Shown: positions 39,689 to 50,499, numbered from the stretch's first letter. The stretch: 64,000 nt of DNA from Pseudanabaena sp. (GCA_003249035.1 QBMK01000001.1:186001-250000); one strand, 5' to 3'. Made by a program: numbers and translations. The notes: generated by a model from the letters alone, not told the origin.

Positions 39689-40885
39689 TTAGAAAGAATT
39701 CGCGATCGCCCGTAAAAGTGCAATTGTTTCTAGCCTGATCTCACTAGTTAAGGGCTTCTCTGCGGCGCTAGTTTTGACTATAACCACCTGATGCTTGGGA
39801 TTGATGTAGAGAAATTGTCCGCGATGACCTAGTGCCACAAAATCTCCATCGGTATCAGGTGGAATCCACCAATGATATTGATAGCCAAATCCAGCATTCT
39901 CCTGAAAATCTGTAGCCCCAGCTTGCATATCGGGGCGATCGGGCAGTACAGACTCTTTGACCCAACTTTGAGGAATAATCTGTTTGCCATTAAGTTTCCC
40001 TTCATGGAGGTAAAGTAGTCCAAATTTGGCATAGTCCCGTAGAGTCGCATTGAGACCACAAAAAGTAACTTCCGTACCATACAGATCTGTTAACCAAGAA
40101 GCGTCAGATTCGGCTCCGAGAGGCTGCCATAGTTTTTCTTGAAAGTAATCGGCAATATTTGTTCCTGTGGCACGTCTGAGTAATAGTCCCAATACGTGGG
40201 AATCCAAACTCATATAGTGAAAGTCTTTGCCAGAGACTTTTTCTGATGGAAAATCAAATATGGCTCGATCCATTGGACGAGCATAGAGAAACAACTTAGG
40301 CAGGAGTTCATTAATATCAGATTTCGGATTGGAATAACCTTCATCAAAACGAACGCCTGAAGACATTTGGAGAACATGCTTGATGGGAACGTTGTTATAG
40401 CCAGAATTAACTAGTTCGGGGACATACTTCGTGATTGGATCGTTGATGCTATTGATTTTGCCTTCAGCGATCGCAATGCCTACGAGTGCCGATATAAATG
40501 ATTTTGCCATCGACCAAGATGTATTCCGAGCGATCGCCGAGTTGCCTCGAAAATACTGCTCGTAGACGATCACATCATTTTTAACAACTAAAATACCAGT
40601 GGTAAAAGTGCGATCAAGCAGATCGGACATTGCGTAGTTTTTGCCGCCGAATTTGTAGGAAACATTTAATTCGCGAATATTTTCTTGTGGTTTGTAAGGA
40701 TTAGTAGATTTTGCGATCTGTCTACTAGGAAAGATACTTTCCATCGAACGAAAGTTCTCAGCTATTTTCCCTGACTGAAATAAGGTCTGTTTTGGATAGA
40801 GATAAAATTTCCACCAGCAAAATCCAGATGCAGCTAGTAGCAGAACTGCCAGACTAGAAATCAATTGCCATTTTTTTATTAACAT
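39689..40885 (-). CDS. Serine hydrolase (beta-lactamase/class C-like)
   Basis: NTSWSMAKSFISALVGIAIAEGKI (SxxK); YMSLDSHVLGLLLRRATG; GFGYQYHWWI; GHRGQFLYI. Confidence 0.88.
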   Translation of the reverse strand: MLIKKWQLISSLAVLLLAASGFCWWKFYLYPKQTLFQSGKIAENFRSMESIFPSRQIAKSTNPYKPQENIRELNVSYKFGGKNYAMSDLLDRTFTTGILVVKNDVIVYEQYFRGNSAIARNTSWSMAKSFISALVGIAIAEGKINSINDPITKYVPELVNSGYNNVPIKHVLQMSSGVRFDEGYSNPKSDINELLPKLFLYARPMDRAIFDFPSEKVSGKDFHYMSLDSHVLGLLLRRATGTNIADYFQEKLWQPLGAESDASWLTDLYGTEVTFCGLNATLRDYAKFGLLYLHEGKLNGKQIIPQSWVKESVLPDRPDMQAGATDFQENAGFGYQYHWWIPPDTDGDFVALGHRGQFLYINPKHQVVIVKTSAAEKPLTSEIRLETIALLRAIANSF

Positions 40886-40936
40886 ATCTATGACTCTATT
40901 ATATTTAGAAGCGATAAGTTTTCATATAAGCGAATT

Positions 40937-41782
40937 CTATTTCAAGTTCTGTTTGAAAAAATTGGAAACTTTGCTAATGTAAGTTCGAGAATCTGTGTTG
41001 TAGCTTTCAGCATGTTTAGTCGCAGATGTCTCCCAATAAACTGATAGAGGATTTGCCGATTTCAAAGCATAGGCTTGATTTACGGGAGTGAAGGGGTCAG
41101 ATCTGCTATGAATAATCAACACAGGACGAGGAGCAATACTTCCAATTTCCTTAACTGGCTTAGACTGGGTGAGATCGTAACCAGTGAGCCAACTTCCAAA
41201 CATCATGGTTGATGGCAGAAAAATATTGGGAAGTCCTGAAACATTGCTCCAATTCTGTTGCATCACTGGGTAGACTTCGGCATAGGCACTATCTGTAACT
41301 AAGGCTCCAATATCAGGATCTGCTGCGGTTGCGCCGATCGCAGTTGCTGCTCCCATAGATACGCCAATCACGCCAATTGATTTAGGCTGATAGCCTCTAC
41401 TTTTCAACCAATTCACCGCCGCAATAACGTCTCGTCCTTCAGTTATTCCAAAGGTAAATCTGGCATTTCCGCTTTGTCCGTGACCGCGCAAGTCAATCAT
41501 TAAAACAGTGAAGCCCTCACGATTCAATCCCGCCGCAAATTCTGGGAAACGCCCACCAAATTCTGCTGTACGACTGGAATTCATTCCATGCACGAGGATG
41601 ATCGCCTTTTTATTAAGTTTTGAAGGAAGAAACCACCCTGCAATTTTCACTCCATCAGAAGTTAAGAAATGAACGTCTTCTGGAGATTGACTGAAGACTG
41701 AGACTACTTTGGGGTCAAAAATCCTTTGAGGAGTTGAGAGAATATTTGCAGAAATAACAGAGATTCCTATGTATGCTGTCAA
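40937..41782 (-). CDS. Alpha/beta hydrolase
   Basis: AIILVHGMNSSRTAEF; IGVIGVSMGAATAIGAT; PRPVLIIHSRSDPFTPV. Confidence 0.88.
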   Translation of the reverse strand: MTAYIGISVISANILSTPQRIFDPKVVSVFSQSPEDVHFLTSDGVKIAGWFLPSKLNKKAIILVHGMNSSRTAEFGGRFPEFAAGLNREGFTVLMIDLRGHGQSGNARFTFGITEGRDVIAAVNWLKSRGYQPKSIGVIGVSMGAATAIGATAADPDIGALVTDSAYAEVYPVMQQNWSNVSGLPNIFLPSTMMFGSWLTGYDLTQSKPVKEIGSIAPRPVLIIHSRSDPFTPVNQAYALKSANPLSVYWETSATKHAESYNTDSRTYISKVSNFFKQNLK

Positions 41783-41888
41783 TAGAGATGCGGAGATGCC
41801 AACAGTAATCTTGACAAGATTTTTTTTAAGTAGATTAGTAATTTAGGTTTCCTCAAATTTGAATGGTGTTTTTCTAGAATATTATTTA

Positions 41889-42071
41889 TCAATGCCAACG
41901 CATTGCATTAGCAAAATCGGCGATTGAGTAGGAATATGCAGGTACTTCAGGAGTAGCAGTGGCTTTGCGATCGCTATAGGTTTGTGCCATGACGACTACT
42001 GGTAAAGCTAACGACAGCGAGATGATGATTGCTTTAATTTGAAAACCCTTGAGCCAAAAATTCTTGTTCAT
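41889..42071 (-). CDS. Small hypothetical protein with signal peptide
   Basis: 60 aa, hydrophobic N-terminus (IKAIIISLSLALPVVVMAQ). Confidence 0.4.
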   Translation of the reverse strand: MNKNFWLKGFQIKAIIISLSLALPVVVMAQTYSDRKATATPEVPAYSYSIADFANAMRWH

Positions 42072-42260
42072 GTCTAACTCCGATTAGCTATGTATAACGC
42101 TTATCTAATAGAATGCCTGAGCTAACTTGCGCGAAAGATTCACTTTTAGGATCAGTTGCAGGATCGTGAATAGGATCGGTATTTTGCGATCGCTATTGCC
42201 ACGATCTGTAAAATAGGGCTAGCAAAGAGTGCTAGCCCTTCAGAACTATGGCGATAAAAT

Positions 42261-45200
42261 ATGGCAAAAGCGTCTAAACGAGGACAGCAAATACTCAAGG
42301 ACAAATTGCGTCAGCTTGGACTGTCTCAAACTGCCAGTCAAGTCTTAGAAAGGGCTGGATCGATTGGTGTGGCTAAGCGTTTTTTTCAGGGGGATGATAT
42401 TCGCCAAGATACCTTCACGCAGATCTGTGAATTTTTGGGTGCGGATTGGCAAGAGGCGATCGCAAGAACTCCACAAGTTGATTTGAAGGAGGCTCAGCAA
42501 GTTCGTAATTTCTATGGACGTACTGCTGAACTGCAACAGCTAGAGCAATGGCTAATGGGCGATCGCTATCAAATTGTCACCATTTTGGGCATGGGGGGCA
42601 TGGGCAAAACTTCCCTAGCATCACAACTCGCCCATCAATTTAAAGAAGAATTTGAATTTACGATCTGGCGATCGCTACGCAATGCCCCATCTTTTGAGAG
42701 CATCCTCACCGATATTTTGCAATTTCTCTCCCACCCTCAACTGCTTGAACTACCCGATAATTTACCCGCACAGCTTGACCTCCTGATGCGCTATCTAGTT
42801 GCGCGGCGATGTTTGCTGGTAATTGATAACTGGGAATCGATTCTGAGCGATCGCTATTACTATCGAACTGGTTATGAAGGCTATGGCGATTTGATTAGAT
42901 ATATCGGCGAACGTAGCCATCAAAGTTGTTTGGTGATGACCAGTCGCGAAGCACCACCCGAACTATCGCGATTGCTCGGTGACAAAGTGCGATCGCTACC
43001 TTTATCAGGCTTATCACAGCAGGAAGGATTGCAGATATTCGAGCAAGAATCGATCGCGGCAAACGAAGCGGAATGGCAGGAAATCATTACGCACTATGCG
43101 GGAAATCCCCTCGCGCTCAAAATTGTCGCCGCAGGGATTCGCGATTTACTGGGTGGTGATGTTGCACAAATGTTAGCCTTAATGCGGGAAGGAGGACTGA
43201 CTTTTGGCGATATTCAGGATTTGATCCATCGGCAATTTTTGAGACTATCGGAAGTGGAGCAGGAGGTCATGTATTGGCTAGCGATCGCTCGTGAACCGAT
43301 TTCGGCGCTTAGTTTAAAAGAGAATCTACTATCGCGAGAATCCAAGCAAAGACTAATCGCAACTCTGGAATTATTGAAAAAGCGATCGCTGATGGAGGTT
43401 ACAGCTAATGGATTTACCCTTCAGCCTGTGGTAATGGAATATGTCAATTATCAATTCATCGAAAAGATTTGTCAAGAGATTAACTGCGCTGAACAGAAGC
43501 TGAATTTGCTCCATAGTCATGCTCTCATCGAAGCCACCGCCAAAGATTATATCCGTGATGCTCAAACTCGCTTTATCCTTCAGTCTGTTGCGGATAAGGT
43601 AGATTATCAAGCGATCGCCTTGGCGTTAACGAGACTAAAGGCAGAAATTCCACCGAAGCAAGGCTATGCAGGTGGTAATTTGTTGAATCTCCTCTGCTAT
43701 CTGCATATCGATCTGACGGGTTATGATTTCTCTAATCTATCGATTTGGCAAGCTGACCTTAGAGCAGTGGAACTACATCGAGTAAATTTCTCTAACTGCG
43801 ATCTGGCTAAATCCGCTTTTCGAGTCACCTTTAGCAGTGTGATGGCGACTGCCTTTAGTCCCGATGGCAAGATTTTAGCCACTAGCGATGTCAGGGGATG
43901 GATTTATTTTTGGCTAGTGGCGGATGGCAGTCAACTTTTCAAAACTCACGCCCATAGCGAATTTATATTTGCGCTTGCCTTCAATCACGATGGTCAAATA
44001 CTTGCTAGTGGTAGTCTCGATCGCCAAATTAAGCTATGGAATGTGAAGACAGGAGAATGTCTGCTTGCGATGGAAGCCCATGCGATTGGAGTTGCGAGTC
44101 TTGCCTTTAGTCCTGACGATCGCCTGATTGCTAGTTGTGGAGGCGATCGCACTGTCAAACTCACCGAAGTTAATACGGGCAGATGCTTGATGACCTTAGA
44201 AGGACACGAGCAGATCGTGAGATCGGTTGCCTTTAGCCCTGATGGTCAAATGGTTGCCAGTTGCAGTTTGGATAGCACCATTAAGCTATGGAGCGTGCAA
44301 ACGGGAGCATGTCTGCGAACGATTATCGATTCTAGTGCAGTCTATGCTCTTGCCTTTGCGCCTCAAATCGATGCTCATAGTTCAGAATCACAGCTTGCTA
44401 GTGCTGGCGAAGATTGTCTGATCAAGATTTGGGATGTTAATACGGGACAAATCGTGAGCGCGATCGCAGGGCATCAAAAACAGATTTGGGCGATCGCTTT
44501 CAGTACTGACGGTCAAATATTGGCGAGCGCGGGTGATGATGAGACGGTGAAACTGTGGTCAATGAGTACGGGTGAAGTAATTAGAACTCTATATGGTCAC
44601 AAAAGTCGAATTTGGTCGGTTGCCTTTAGCCCTGATGCGAAGGTGTTAGTGAGTGGTAGCGATGATCGGATAGTGAAGTTATGGGATGTGGATACTGGTC
44701 AATGTATTAGAACAATTCAGGGCTATCACAAAGCTACAAAGCCTGTTGTCTTTAGTCATGCTGGCGATCTTCTCTTCTCATTTAGTTATGAAGAACAGAG
44801 CGTCAGGGTTTGGGATATTCAGAATGCAAAATGTTTAAAAAATTTCGATCTCGATACATCGGGAGTGATGCAAGTTTCCTTTAGCCCTGACCAGCAAACC
44901 CTTGCCTGTGGCAACTATGACCATACGATCAAGATCTTTGACGCTAAAAATGGAACCTGTTCCCAAATCCTCCAAGGACATTCGACTTGGGTGAGATTTG
45001 TAATTTTCTCTCCTAATGGCGAGATGTTGATTTCAGGGAGTGGCGATCGCACAATTAAGATATGGCATTTGCAAACGGGAGAATGTTTACATACTTTGTG
45101 TGGTCATACGAGTCCGATCCAAGCTCTAGCGATTCATGCCAATGGTGAAATCCTTGCTAGTGGCAGTTGGGACGGCACGATTAAAGTTTGGGATCTGCGA

Positions 45201-45701
45201 TCGCCTGAATGTCTAATGACTTTTGCGGGACATAGCGATCGCATTGAAAGTTTAGCTTTTAGTCAAGAGGGAATGTTAATTAGTGGCAGTGTGGATCGCA
45301 CCATCAAGTTCTGGAATCTAGCAACAGGAATTTGTACGAGAACTCTGCAATGTCAATTTCCCCTCTGGACGATTGCTTTAAGTTCAACTTCTCCAATCCT
45401 CGCATTTTGTGGATATGCTTCAGGGATAAATCTTTGGTGTTTGCTGACTCATCAATATTTAAACGATTTGGAAGGGAATTTTGGCATTGGCTATATGGGT
45501 GATGTGATTTTTAGTACTGACGGACAGATTTTAGCCAGTGGTGGCGAAGATGGTACTAATCGGCTTTGGGATATGCAAACTGGCAAGAGTTTAAAATTGC
45601 TGAAAATCCCTAAGCCCTATGAGGAGATGAATATTAACGGAATAAAGGGATTGACTAATGCTCAAAAGTCTACACTCAGGGCATTAGGCGCCATTTTTTG
45701 A
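42261..45701 (+). CDS. NB-ARC STAND NTPase with 14 WD40 repeats
   Basis: P-loop ILGMGGMGKTSLASQLAHQF; RCLLVIDNWES; SCLVMTSREAPPEL; NPLALKIVAAGI; 14 WD40-like units countable in the translation. Confidence 0.92.
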   Translation: MAKASKRGQQILKDKLRQLGLSQTASQVLERAGSIGVAKRFFQGDDIRQDTFTQICEFLGADWQEAIARTPQVDLKEAQQVRNFYGRTAELQQLEQWLMGDRYQIVTILGMGGMGKTSLASQLAHQFKEEFEFTIWRSLRNAPSFESILTDILQFLSHPQLLELPDNLPAQLDLLMRYLVARRCLLVIDNWESILSDRYYYRTGYEGYGDLIRYIGERSHQSCLVMTSREAPPELSRLLGDKVRSLPLSGLSQQEGLQIFEQESIAANEAEWQEIITHYAGNPLALKIVAAGIRDLLGGDVAQMLALMREGGLTFGDIQDLIHRQFLRLSEVEQEVMYWLAIAREPISALSLKENLLSRESKQRLIATLELLKKRSLMEVTANGFTLQPVVMEYVNYQFIEKICQEINCAEQKLNLLHSHALIEATAKDYIRDAQTRFILQSVADKVDYQAIALALTRLKAEIPPKQGYAGGNLLNLLCYLHIDLTGYDFSNLSIWQADLRAVELHRVNFSNCDLAKSAFRVTFSSVMATAFSPDGKILATSDVRGWIYFWLVADGSQLFKTHAHSEFIFALAFNHDGQILASGSLDRQIKLWNVKTGECLLAMEAHAIGVASLAFSPDDRLIASCGGDRTVKLTEVNTGRCLMTLEGHEQIVRSVAFSPDGQMVASCSLDSTIKLWSVQTGACLRTIIDSSAVYALAFAPQIDAHSSESQLASAGEDCLIKIWDVNTGQIVSAIAGHQKQIWAIAFSTDGQILASAGDDETVKLWSMSTGEVIRTLYGHKSRIWSVAFSPDAKVLVSGSDDRIVKLWDVDTGQCIRTIQGYHKATKPVVFSHAGDLLFSFSYEEQSVRVWDIQNAKCLKNFDLDTSGVMQVSFSPDQQTLACGNYDHTIKIFDAKNGTCSQILQGHSTWVRFVIFSPNGEMLISGSGDRTIKIWHLQTGECLHTLCGHTSPIQALAIHANGEILASGSWDGTIKVWDLRSPECLMTFAGHSDRIESLAFSQEGMLISGSVDRTIKFWNLATGICTRTLQCQFPLWTIALSSTSPILAFCGYASGINLWCLLTHQYLNDLEGNFGIGYMGDVIFSTDGQILASGGEDGTNRLWDMQTGKSLKLLKIPKPYEEMNINGIKGLTNAQKSTLRALGAIF

Positions 45702-45716
45702 ATAGTTTCACTATCT

Positions 45717-45831
45717 CTATAGCAACGTAAGAGATAGCTAGGACAAATCAAAACCCAAAAGATGAGTGGCGGCGAGAAGCGCCGCCACTCATCTTTTGGG
45801 TTTTATGTCCTAAGAAAAAATTACATTGATA
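45717..45831. repeat. TATAGCAA/GGACATAAAACCCAA element, reverse orientation with different inner hairpin
   Basis: tatagcaacgtaagagatagctaggacaaatcaaaacccaaaagatgagtggcggc gagaagc gccgccactcatcttttgggttttatgtcctaag. Confidence 0.85.
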
Positions 45832-45859
45832 TATTTGATCGTTCTATCGTTGGGTGCTT

Positions 45860-45912
45860 GAAGACGAGAAGCAGGTGTTCTGGCAAAGCTAGAACATCTA
45901 CTTCTCGTCTTC
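45860..45912. repeat. 22-bp near-perfect inverted repeat
   Basis: gaagacgagaagcaggtgttct ggcaaagct agaacatctacttctcgtcttc. Confidence 0.8.
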
Positions 45913-45967
45913 TACGTCTTGCTTCGCGTCGTAAATTACAGCTATCGAACATACTTCTTTTTAATCG

Positions 45968-46780
45968 TTAATAGCCATATTTCTGGGGCTGATTAGGCTC
46001 AGAATTGGTCATATTTGCCACTGCACTCTTCAAAAACGGATATGGAATAACCCGATCTAGCTGAGATGACTTCAGCAAAGCATTCCATTCGCTGACAACC
46101 TCAGTTTTTTTAGAAGCACCTTGCTGTGCCTCAGCCAAAGTTTGCACAGTTTCAAACCAGAAACCATCTTGGGCAAACAAGGCTGCGCGCTCTATAGGCA
46201 TCGAGGCTCGTTTAAGTTGTTCGACTAACTTTTGATTGGGCAATACTCGCCTTATAGAGCCACTGACTTGTCCAGCATCAATTAAACCACCAACCGAAAA
46301 TTCCCATAAGTAGTTCTTATTAGGTTTTAAGCTTGGTGCATCATCAGGCATCTTAAAAGTAAGAATACCTGCTTTGTTTCTGATATTAAAGGACGTACGA
46401 TAAACTCTTTTCCCCTTCTTTAGAGTGCTATCAGATTCATAAAGATAAAAATATCCTCGACCTTCCGTTTCAGGAATTAGGAAATAAAACGTTGGACGTT
46501 CTGACATTGTCTGAGGGACTGGAGCAGTATCTGCTGCCAAATCTGGCACTAAAGCAATAAAACATGCTGATTCAGAACAACCAGTGCTGCGAAGAATGCC
46601 TGGAGTTGAAACTACTGGAGTACCAAGATTTTTAGGGGGCACATATCGCACCTTACGAGACTGAGCTTGAGCTGAAGGTGTAAATAAAGCAAAGGGCAGA
46701 GCAATTACAGTATGTACAGCTAAGCAAGAACAAGCCGATGCAATTAAAATCTTTTTTAGCGAAAATTTGGGTAAAAACAT
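45968..46780 (-). CDS. DUF928 domain-containing protein
   Basis: Signal peptide; CFIALVPDLAADTAPVPQTMSERPTFYFLIPETEGRGYFYLYESD...; LKPNKNYLWEFSVGG. Confidence 0.8.
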   Translation of the reverse strand: MFLPKFSLKKILIASACSCLAVHTVIALPFALFTPSAQAQSRKVRYVPPKNLGTPVVSTPGILRSTGCSESACFIALVPDLAADTAPVPQTMSERPTFYFLIPETEGRGYFYLYESDSTLKKGKRVYRTSFNIRNKAGILTFKMPDDAPSLKPNKNYLWEFSVGGLIDAGQVSGSIRRVLPNQKLVEQLKRASMPIERAALFAQDGFWFETVQTLAEAQQGASKKTEVVSEWNALLKSSQLDRVIPYPFLKSAVANMTNSEPNQPQKYGY

Positions 46781-46960
46781 GATGCGATCGCCTCTAGAAA
46801 AGTGATCTTGATGAGTATAGTATGCAGTCTAGGTCACAGCTTAATAATACCCACGAGATATTTAGATACTAATAAAGAATGCATCTCTTGCCAAAAAGTT
46901 GCTATGGACATTTGACTTAAACACGATCTAATTAGCGATCGCAAGCAGTAATTAGCATTT

Positions 46961-49900
46961 CTACAAACCATTACTGATCAGGATAAAGGCTGACCAATAA
47001 AATGGATGGGAGAAGTCCTTGGAACGAATTGTCGCGATTTGCGCTTGTTTTAAAGACCCAGCCTTAGATCGATCGCCTAACTTGACATCATTATAAAATG
47101 CTTGCATTAATGCTTGCGTCCCTTCATCGCTGACTTTCCAAAGCGATGCGATCGATGCCTTTGCACCAGCTCTTTGCACCTGATAACCAAAGCCCAAGAT
47201 CTCGATGCCATTGCCTAATTTCCCAACCCCAGTTTGGCAAGCACTGAGGACGATCAAATCGACATTAGACATCGGAAGATCCTTCATTTCGCTAAGCAAA
47301 ACCTTATCACCATTGCCAAAAATCAGGAATGAGTTTTCAGGCTTGCCAGAGTTAAACTCGGCATGGGTTGCCAAATGGACAATGTTTTTATTTTGCATTT
47401 GGGTTTCAGTCGCTTTTCGACTGAAATCATTCGCCACTAGTTTTGTTGTATTAGGCAAAGCTTCAGAAATAGATTGAACTTCGGTCACTGTGGCTGGAAG
47501 CCCGACTTGTCCAAACTTGGTGGTATTTTGAGCACCGCCAAAGGCTCCAGCAAAGATGCGAAGTGGCTTTGGCGGCTTTAGGGTAAAGTCACTAAGACTA
47601 TAGGCAATCAAATTATTAACGCTATATTTCTCGATAAGCCATTGTTTGCCATCGTAAAGAGCAGAAATTGGCACATAGCGAAGTAGTCCATCAGGCGCAT
47701 AGAGAATGGTGTTTGTATTTGCTAGATCGGCTTCGATGGGTTTGATTAGGATATTGTAGAGCTTAGTTGCGGGCTCGAGCACATCCAAAGAATCGCTATC
47801 ACGCAGCCCTACCTTAAAATCTACAACTAGTTGCGTGATGTCTGTCTCTTTAAGCGACACTGAGCGGTGAATTGGCGGTTTATTCGGAATGAATAGAATA
47901 AGTTCTAAGCGATCGCCTAAAATCAGAGGGTAGAGTAGCACATGACCCTGAGGCAGTTTTTGTAAGTATTCGGGAACTCGATTGAGTTCTTTTTCGGGGA
48001 TTTGACTTAACTGCTGAGCGATTTTTTGATTGCCATCAATCAAGGTTTGTAAGGATGTTGATGACTGAGTAGAAATCGTTTTAGCTTGCAAACTCTCTTC
48101 AGGGAAAATATAAATACCTTGAGAGGTACGTTCATTCCCTTTGACATTTTGTAAATAGTCTTGCAATTCTTGAACCTTGAGCAAATCGAGAACTTGTAGC
48201 GCCTCCATTACTCTGCCTTTTTGTAATAGTAAATCCGCTAAAGTACGATAGTTAGCAGCAACTGTTTGCTGATAAGACTTCTGTTGCTCGATCGCTAGTA
48301 CCCGCAGTTCTTTGCGAATTGATTCTGTCAAATTTACAGACTGTTTGTAAAAGGCGATCGCTAGTTCAGGGTATTGCCGCCTGATCAACAAGCCCAAATT
48401 GCCGACTAATTGGCTCTCTCGGTTGCGATCGCCAACTTCACGAGCATAGGGAATTGAGGCTTGAAAAGCCTGAAAAGCCTTGTCATTTCGATCTGACAAT
48501 GAATAAGCTAAGCCAAGACTATAAAGAGCAGAACCAATGCCAGCCCGATCGCCAATGGCGCGATATATATCCAGTGCTTGTTGGTATGAGGCGATCGCTT
48601 GAGATGGTTGATTGAGCTGCGAATATATAGAGCCTAACTGTGAAAGCATTGAGGCTTCATAAGCGCGGTTGCCTGACTGCTTAAAAAACTCTAATAAACT
48701 CAATACTGACTTTAATTGAGCTTGGGGGTCTTTTGAAGATGGATTGGCATTAAAAAGCGCAATTAAGTATTGCTCCATTTTTTGGATTTGGGGAGAGCTT
48801 GTTAATGATTTGGGTAATTTCTTTAATAGCTCTAATACCTTCTCTGGTTGTCCCAATTGCAAATATACTGTTCCAGTAAACATTAAAGCCACTCCTTCTC
48901 CACTGACATCACCTAGCGATTGATAGATTGCTCTTGCTTCTTGCAGGGTATTAAGAGCTTTAGGATATTGACTGAGTGAAGTGTAGAGACTACCTTGACC
49001 AACGAGAATACTGGCGAGAGTATTGAGATCGCTAGGTTTAGCATTAGCAGTGCTCGTCAGAGTTTGATAAATATCCTTTGCCTTTTCGTAGACTACTAAA
49101 GCTTCGCGAGTCTGTCCTTGCGCAAGGCGGACTTCAGCAATATTTTTTAAGTTGCGTCCTTCCCCAGGGCGATCACCTATCTCTTGGTATATTTTTGCAG
49201 CTTGGAGATAGAACTCAATTGCCTTAGGGAATTCGGTAAGATTCCGATAGGATTCGGCAACAGCATTTAGCTGCTCAGCTTCGCGAGGGCGATCGCCTGA
49301 CTTGCGAACCAATTCTAAAGCTTTGAGATTTAACTGCAAGACCTTGGTATATTGCAACGATAGGGTTAAAATATTTGCTTCCAGATTCAACGCACTTGCC
49401 TCTCCCAAAAGATTGCCAAGCTGCTGATATGCGATCGCACTTTGCCGAGTCAGCGCCAAAGATTTATCCTTTTGACCGAGTAACCCATAGGCTGAAGCCA
49501 AATAGAAGAGGTTTTGAGCTTCTGCGGCACGATTTCCCGCAGCACGGCTAAGCACTAGCGCAGGTTCAAAATACTTTAGCGATTTTGGGAAATCAAATTT
49601 CTTAAAGAAAATAACCCCGATCGTGGCAAGGGTTTTGCCCTCCCGATAGCGATCGCCTACTTCTTTGCGAATCGCTAATGACTTCTCCAACAATGGCAGA
49701 GCATTAGCATATTCTTCCAGTCCAATATAAGCTTTACCCAATTGATAGCGAGTTTCACCTTCAGCTTTCAGATATAGCATTCTATCAGCAGGCGTTGACC
49801 TTATCTGTTGTGATTGTTGAATCTCAAGTGCTTTCTGCAAATTTTCGAGAGCTTGGGTTTCTTGTCTTAATCCAATCAGAGCCGAACCCATCCCTGTTAA

Positions 49901-50248
49901 GGCGATTGACTCACCAAGGCGATCGCCTTGGCTGCGATAATTCTTTAAAGCCTGTTGGTAATACTTTAAGGATTCTTGAAAATTACCCAAATCAAAAAAT
50001 CTTTCAGCCTTTTGCAAAAGCAAATCTGAAGATGTAGAAGTTGTTTCAGAAGATATATTTATAGGTCGCTCAATAGATTCAATAGCTATTTTGCCAGTGG
50101 TGATATCTTTTAAAGCATAGGAAAAGGAAAGCTGAATACTAACTTCTGATAAAGCAAGTATCACCACTAAAACATTAGAGAGAGATAGAAGATCGCCGAC
50201 AATTCTTTTTTGCATAGATTTTTCATGTAATGGAAATTCCTGCTTCAC
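46961..50248 (-). CDS. TPR-repeat protein with C-terminal CHAT protease domain
   Basis: Many TPR units; CHAT catalytic motifs NIVHLATHAEFNSG and LIVLSACQTGVGKLGNGIEILGFGYQVQRAGAKASIASLWKVSD. Confidence 0.92.
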   Translation of the reverse strand: MKQEFPLHEKSMQKRIVGDLLSLSNVLVVILALSEVSIQLSFSYALKDITTGKIAIESIERPINISSETTSTSSDLLLQKAERFFDLGNFQESLKYYQQALKNYRSQGDRLGESIALTGMGSALIGLRQETQALENLQKALEIQQSQQIRSTPADRMLYLKAEGETRYQLGKAYIGLEEYANALPLLEKSLAIRKEVGDRYREGKTLATIGVIFFKKFDFPKSLKYFEPALVLSRAAGNRAAEAQNLFYLASAYGLLGQKDKSLALTRQSAIAYQQLGNLLGEASALNLEANILTLSLQYTKVLQLNLKALELVRKSGDRPREAEQLNAVAESYRNLTEFPKAIEFYLQAAKIYQEIGDRPGEGRNLKNIAEVRLAQGQTREALVVYEKAKDIYQTLTSTANAKPSDLNTLASILVGQGSLYTSLSQYPKALNTLQEARAIYQSLGDVSGEGVALMFTGTVYLQLGQPEKVLELLKKLPKSLTSSPQIQKMEQYLIALFNANPSSKDPQAQLKSVLSLLEFFKQSGNRAYEASMLSQLGSIYSQLNQPSQAIASYQQALDIYRAIGDRAGIGSALYSLGLAYSLSDRNDKAFQAFQASIPYAREVGDRNRESQLVGNLGLLIRRQYPELAIAFYKQSVNLTESIRKELRVLAIEQQKSYQQTVAANYRTLADLLLQKGRVMEALQVLDLLKVQELQDYLQNVKGNERTSQGIYIFPEESLQAKTISTQSSTSLQTLIDGNQKIAQQLSQIPEKELNRVPEYLQKLPQGHVLLYPLILGDRLELILFIPNKPPIHRSVSLKETDITQLVVDFKVGLRDSDSLDVLEPATKLYNILIKPIEADLANTNTILYAPDGLLRYVPISALYDGKQWLIEKYSVNNLIAYSLSDFTLKPPKPLRIFAGAFGGAQNTTKFGQVGLPATVTEVQSISEALPNTTKLVANDFSRKATETQMQNKNIVHLATHAEFNSGKPENSFLIFGNGDKVLLSEMKDLPMSNVDLIVLSACQTGVGKLGNGIEILGFGYQVQRAGAKASIASLWKVSDEGTQALMQAFYNDVKLGDRSKAGSLKQAQIATIRSKDFSHPFYWSAFILISNGL

Positions 50249-50499
50249 AAGTCCTCTAAAGAACCTATTTAAGAATTTCTTTAGATATTTCCAAAGCCTA
50301 ATCAGGAAGTGGATTTGATAGGACTTCTTAGAGTATTTAACGACAGAAAGTAATTCTTAAATGGTTTCTAAAACTAGATCGCTCATCACGTTGTCATATA
50401 ATTTAACAGCTGAATGAGATATTACGATGCAATTCTCAGCGTATCTTGTAGCTTTCATAATTTAGCAAATATTTTTACAGAAAGACACAGCCAAAAGTT

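Noticed and set aside
43850-45600. Apparent internal DNA repeats in the WD40 gene considered as a repeat array
   Set aside because: They follow the ~42-aa WD40 protein repeat with codon-level divergence; explained by the protein fold.
45762-45971. 69-aa ORF after the WD40 gene
   Set aside because: Reads directly through two palindromic elements; same for ORFs at 6213-6437, 8914-9123, 12342-12566 and 54778-54981.
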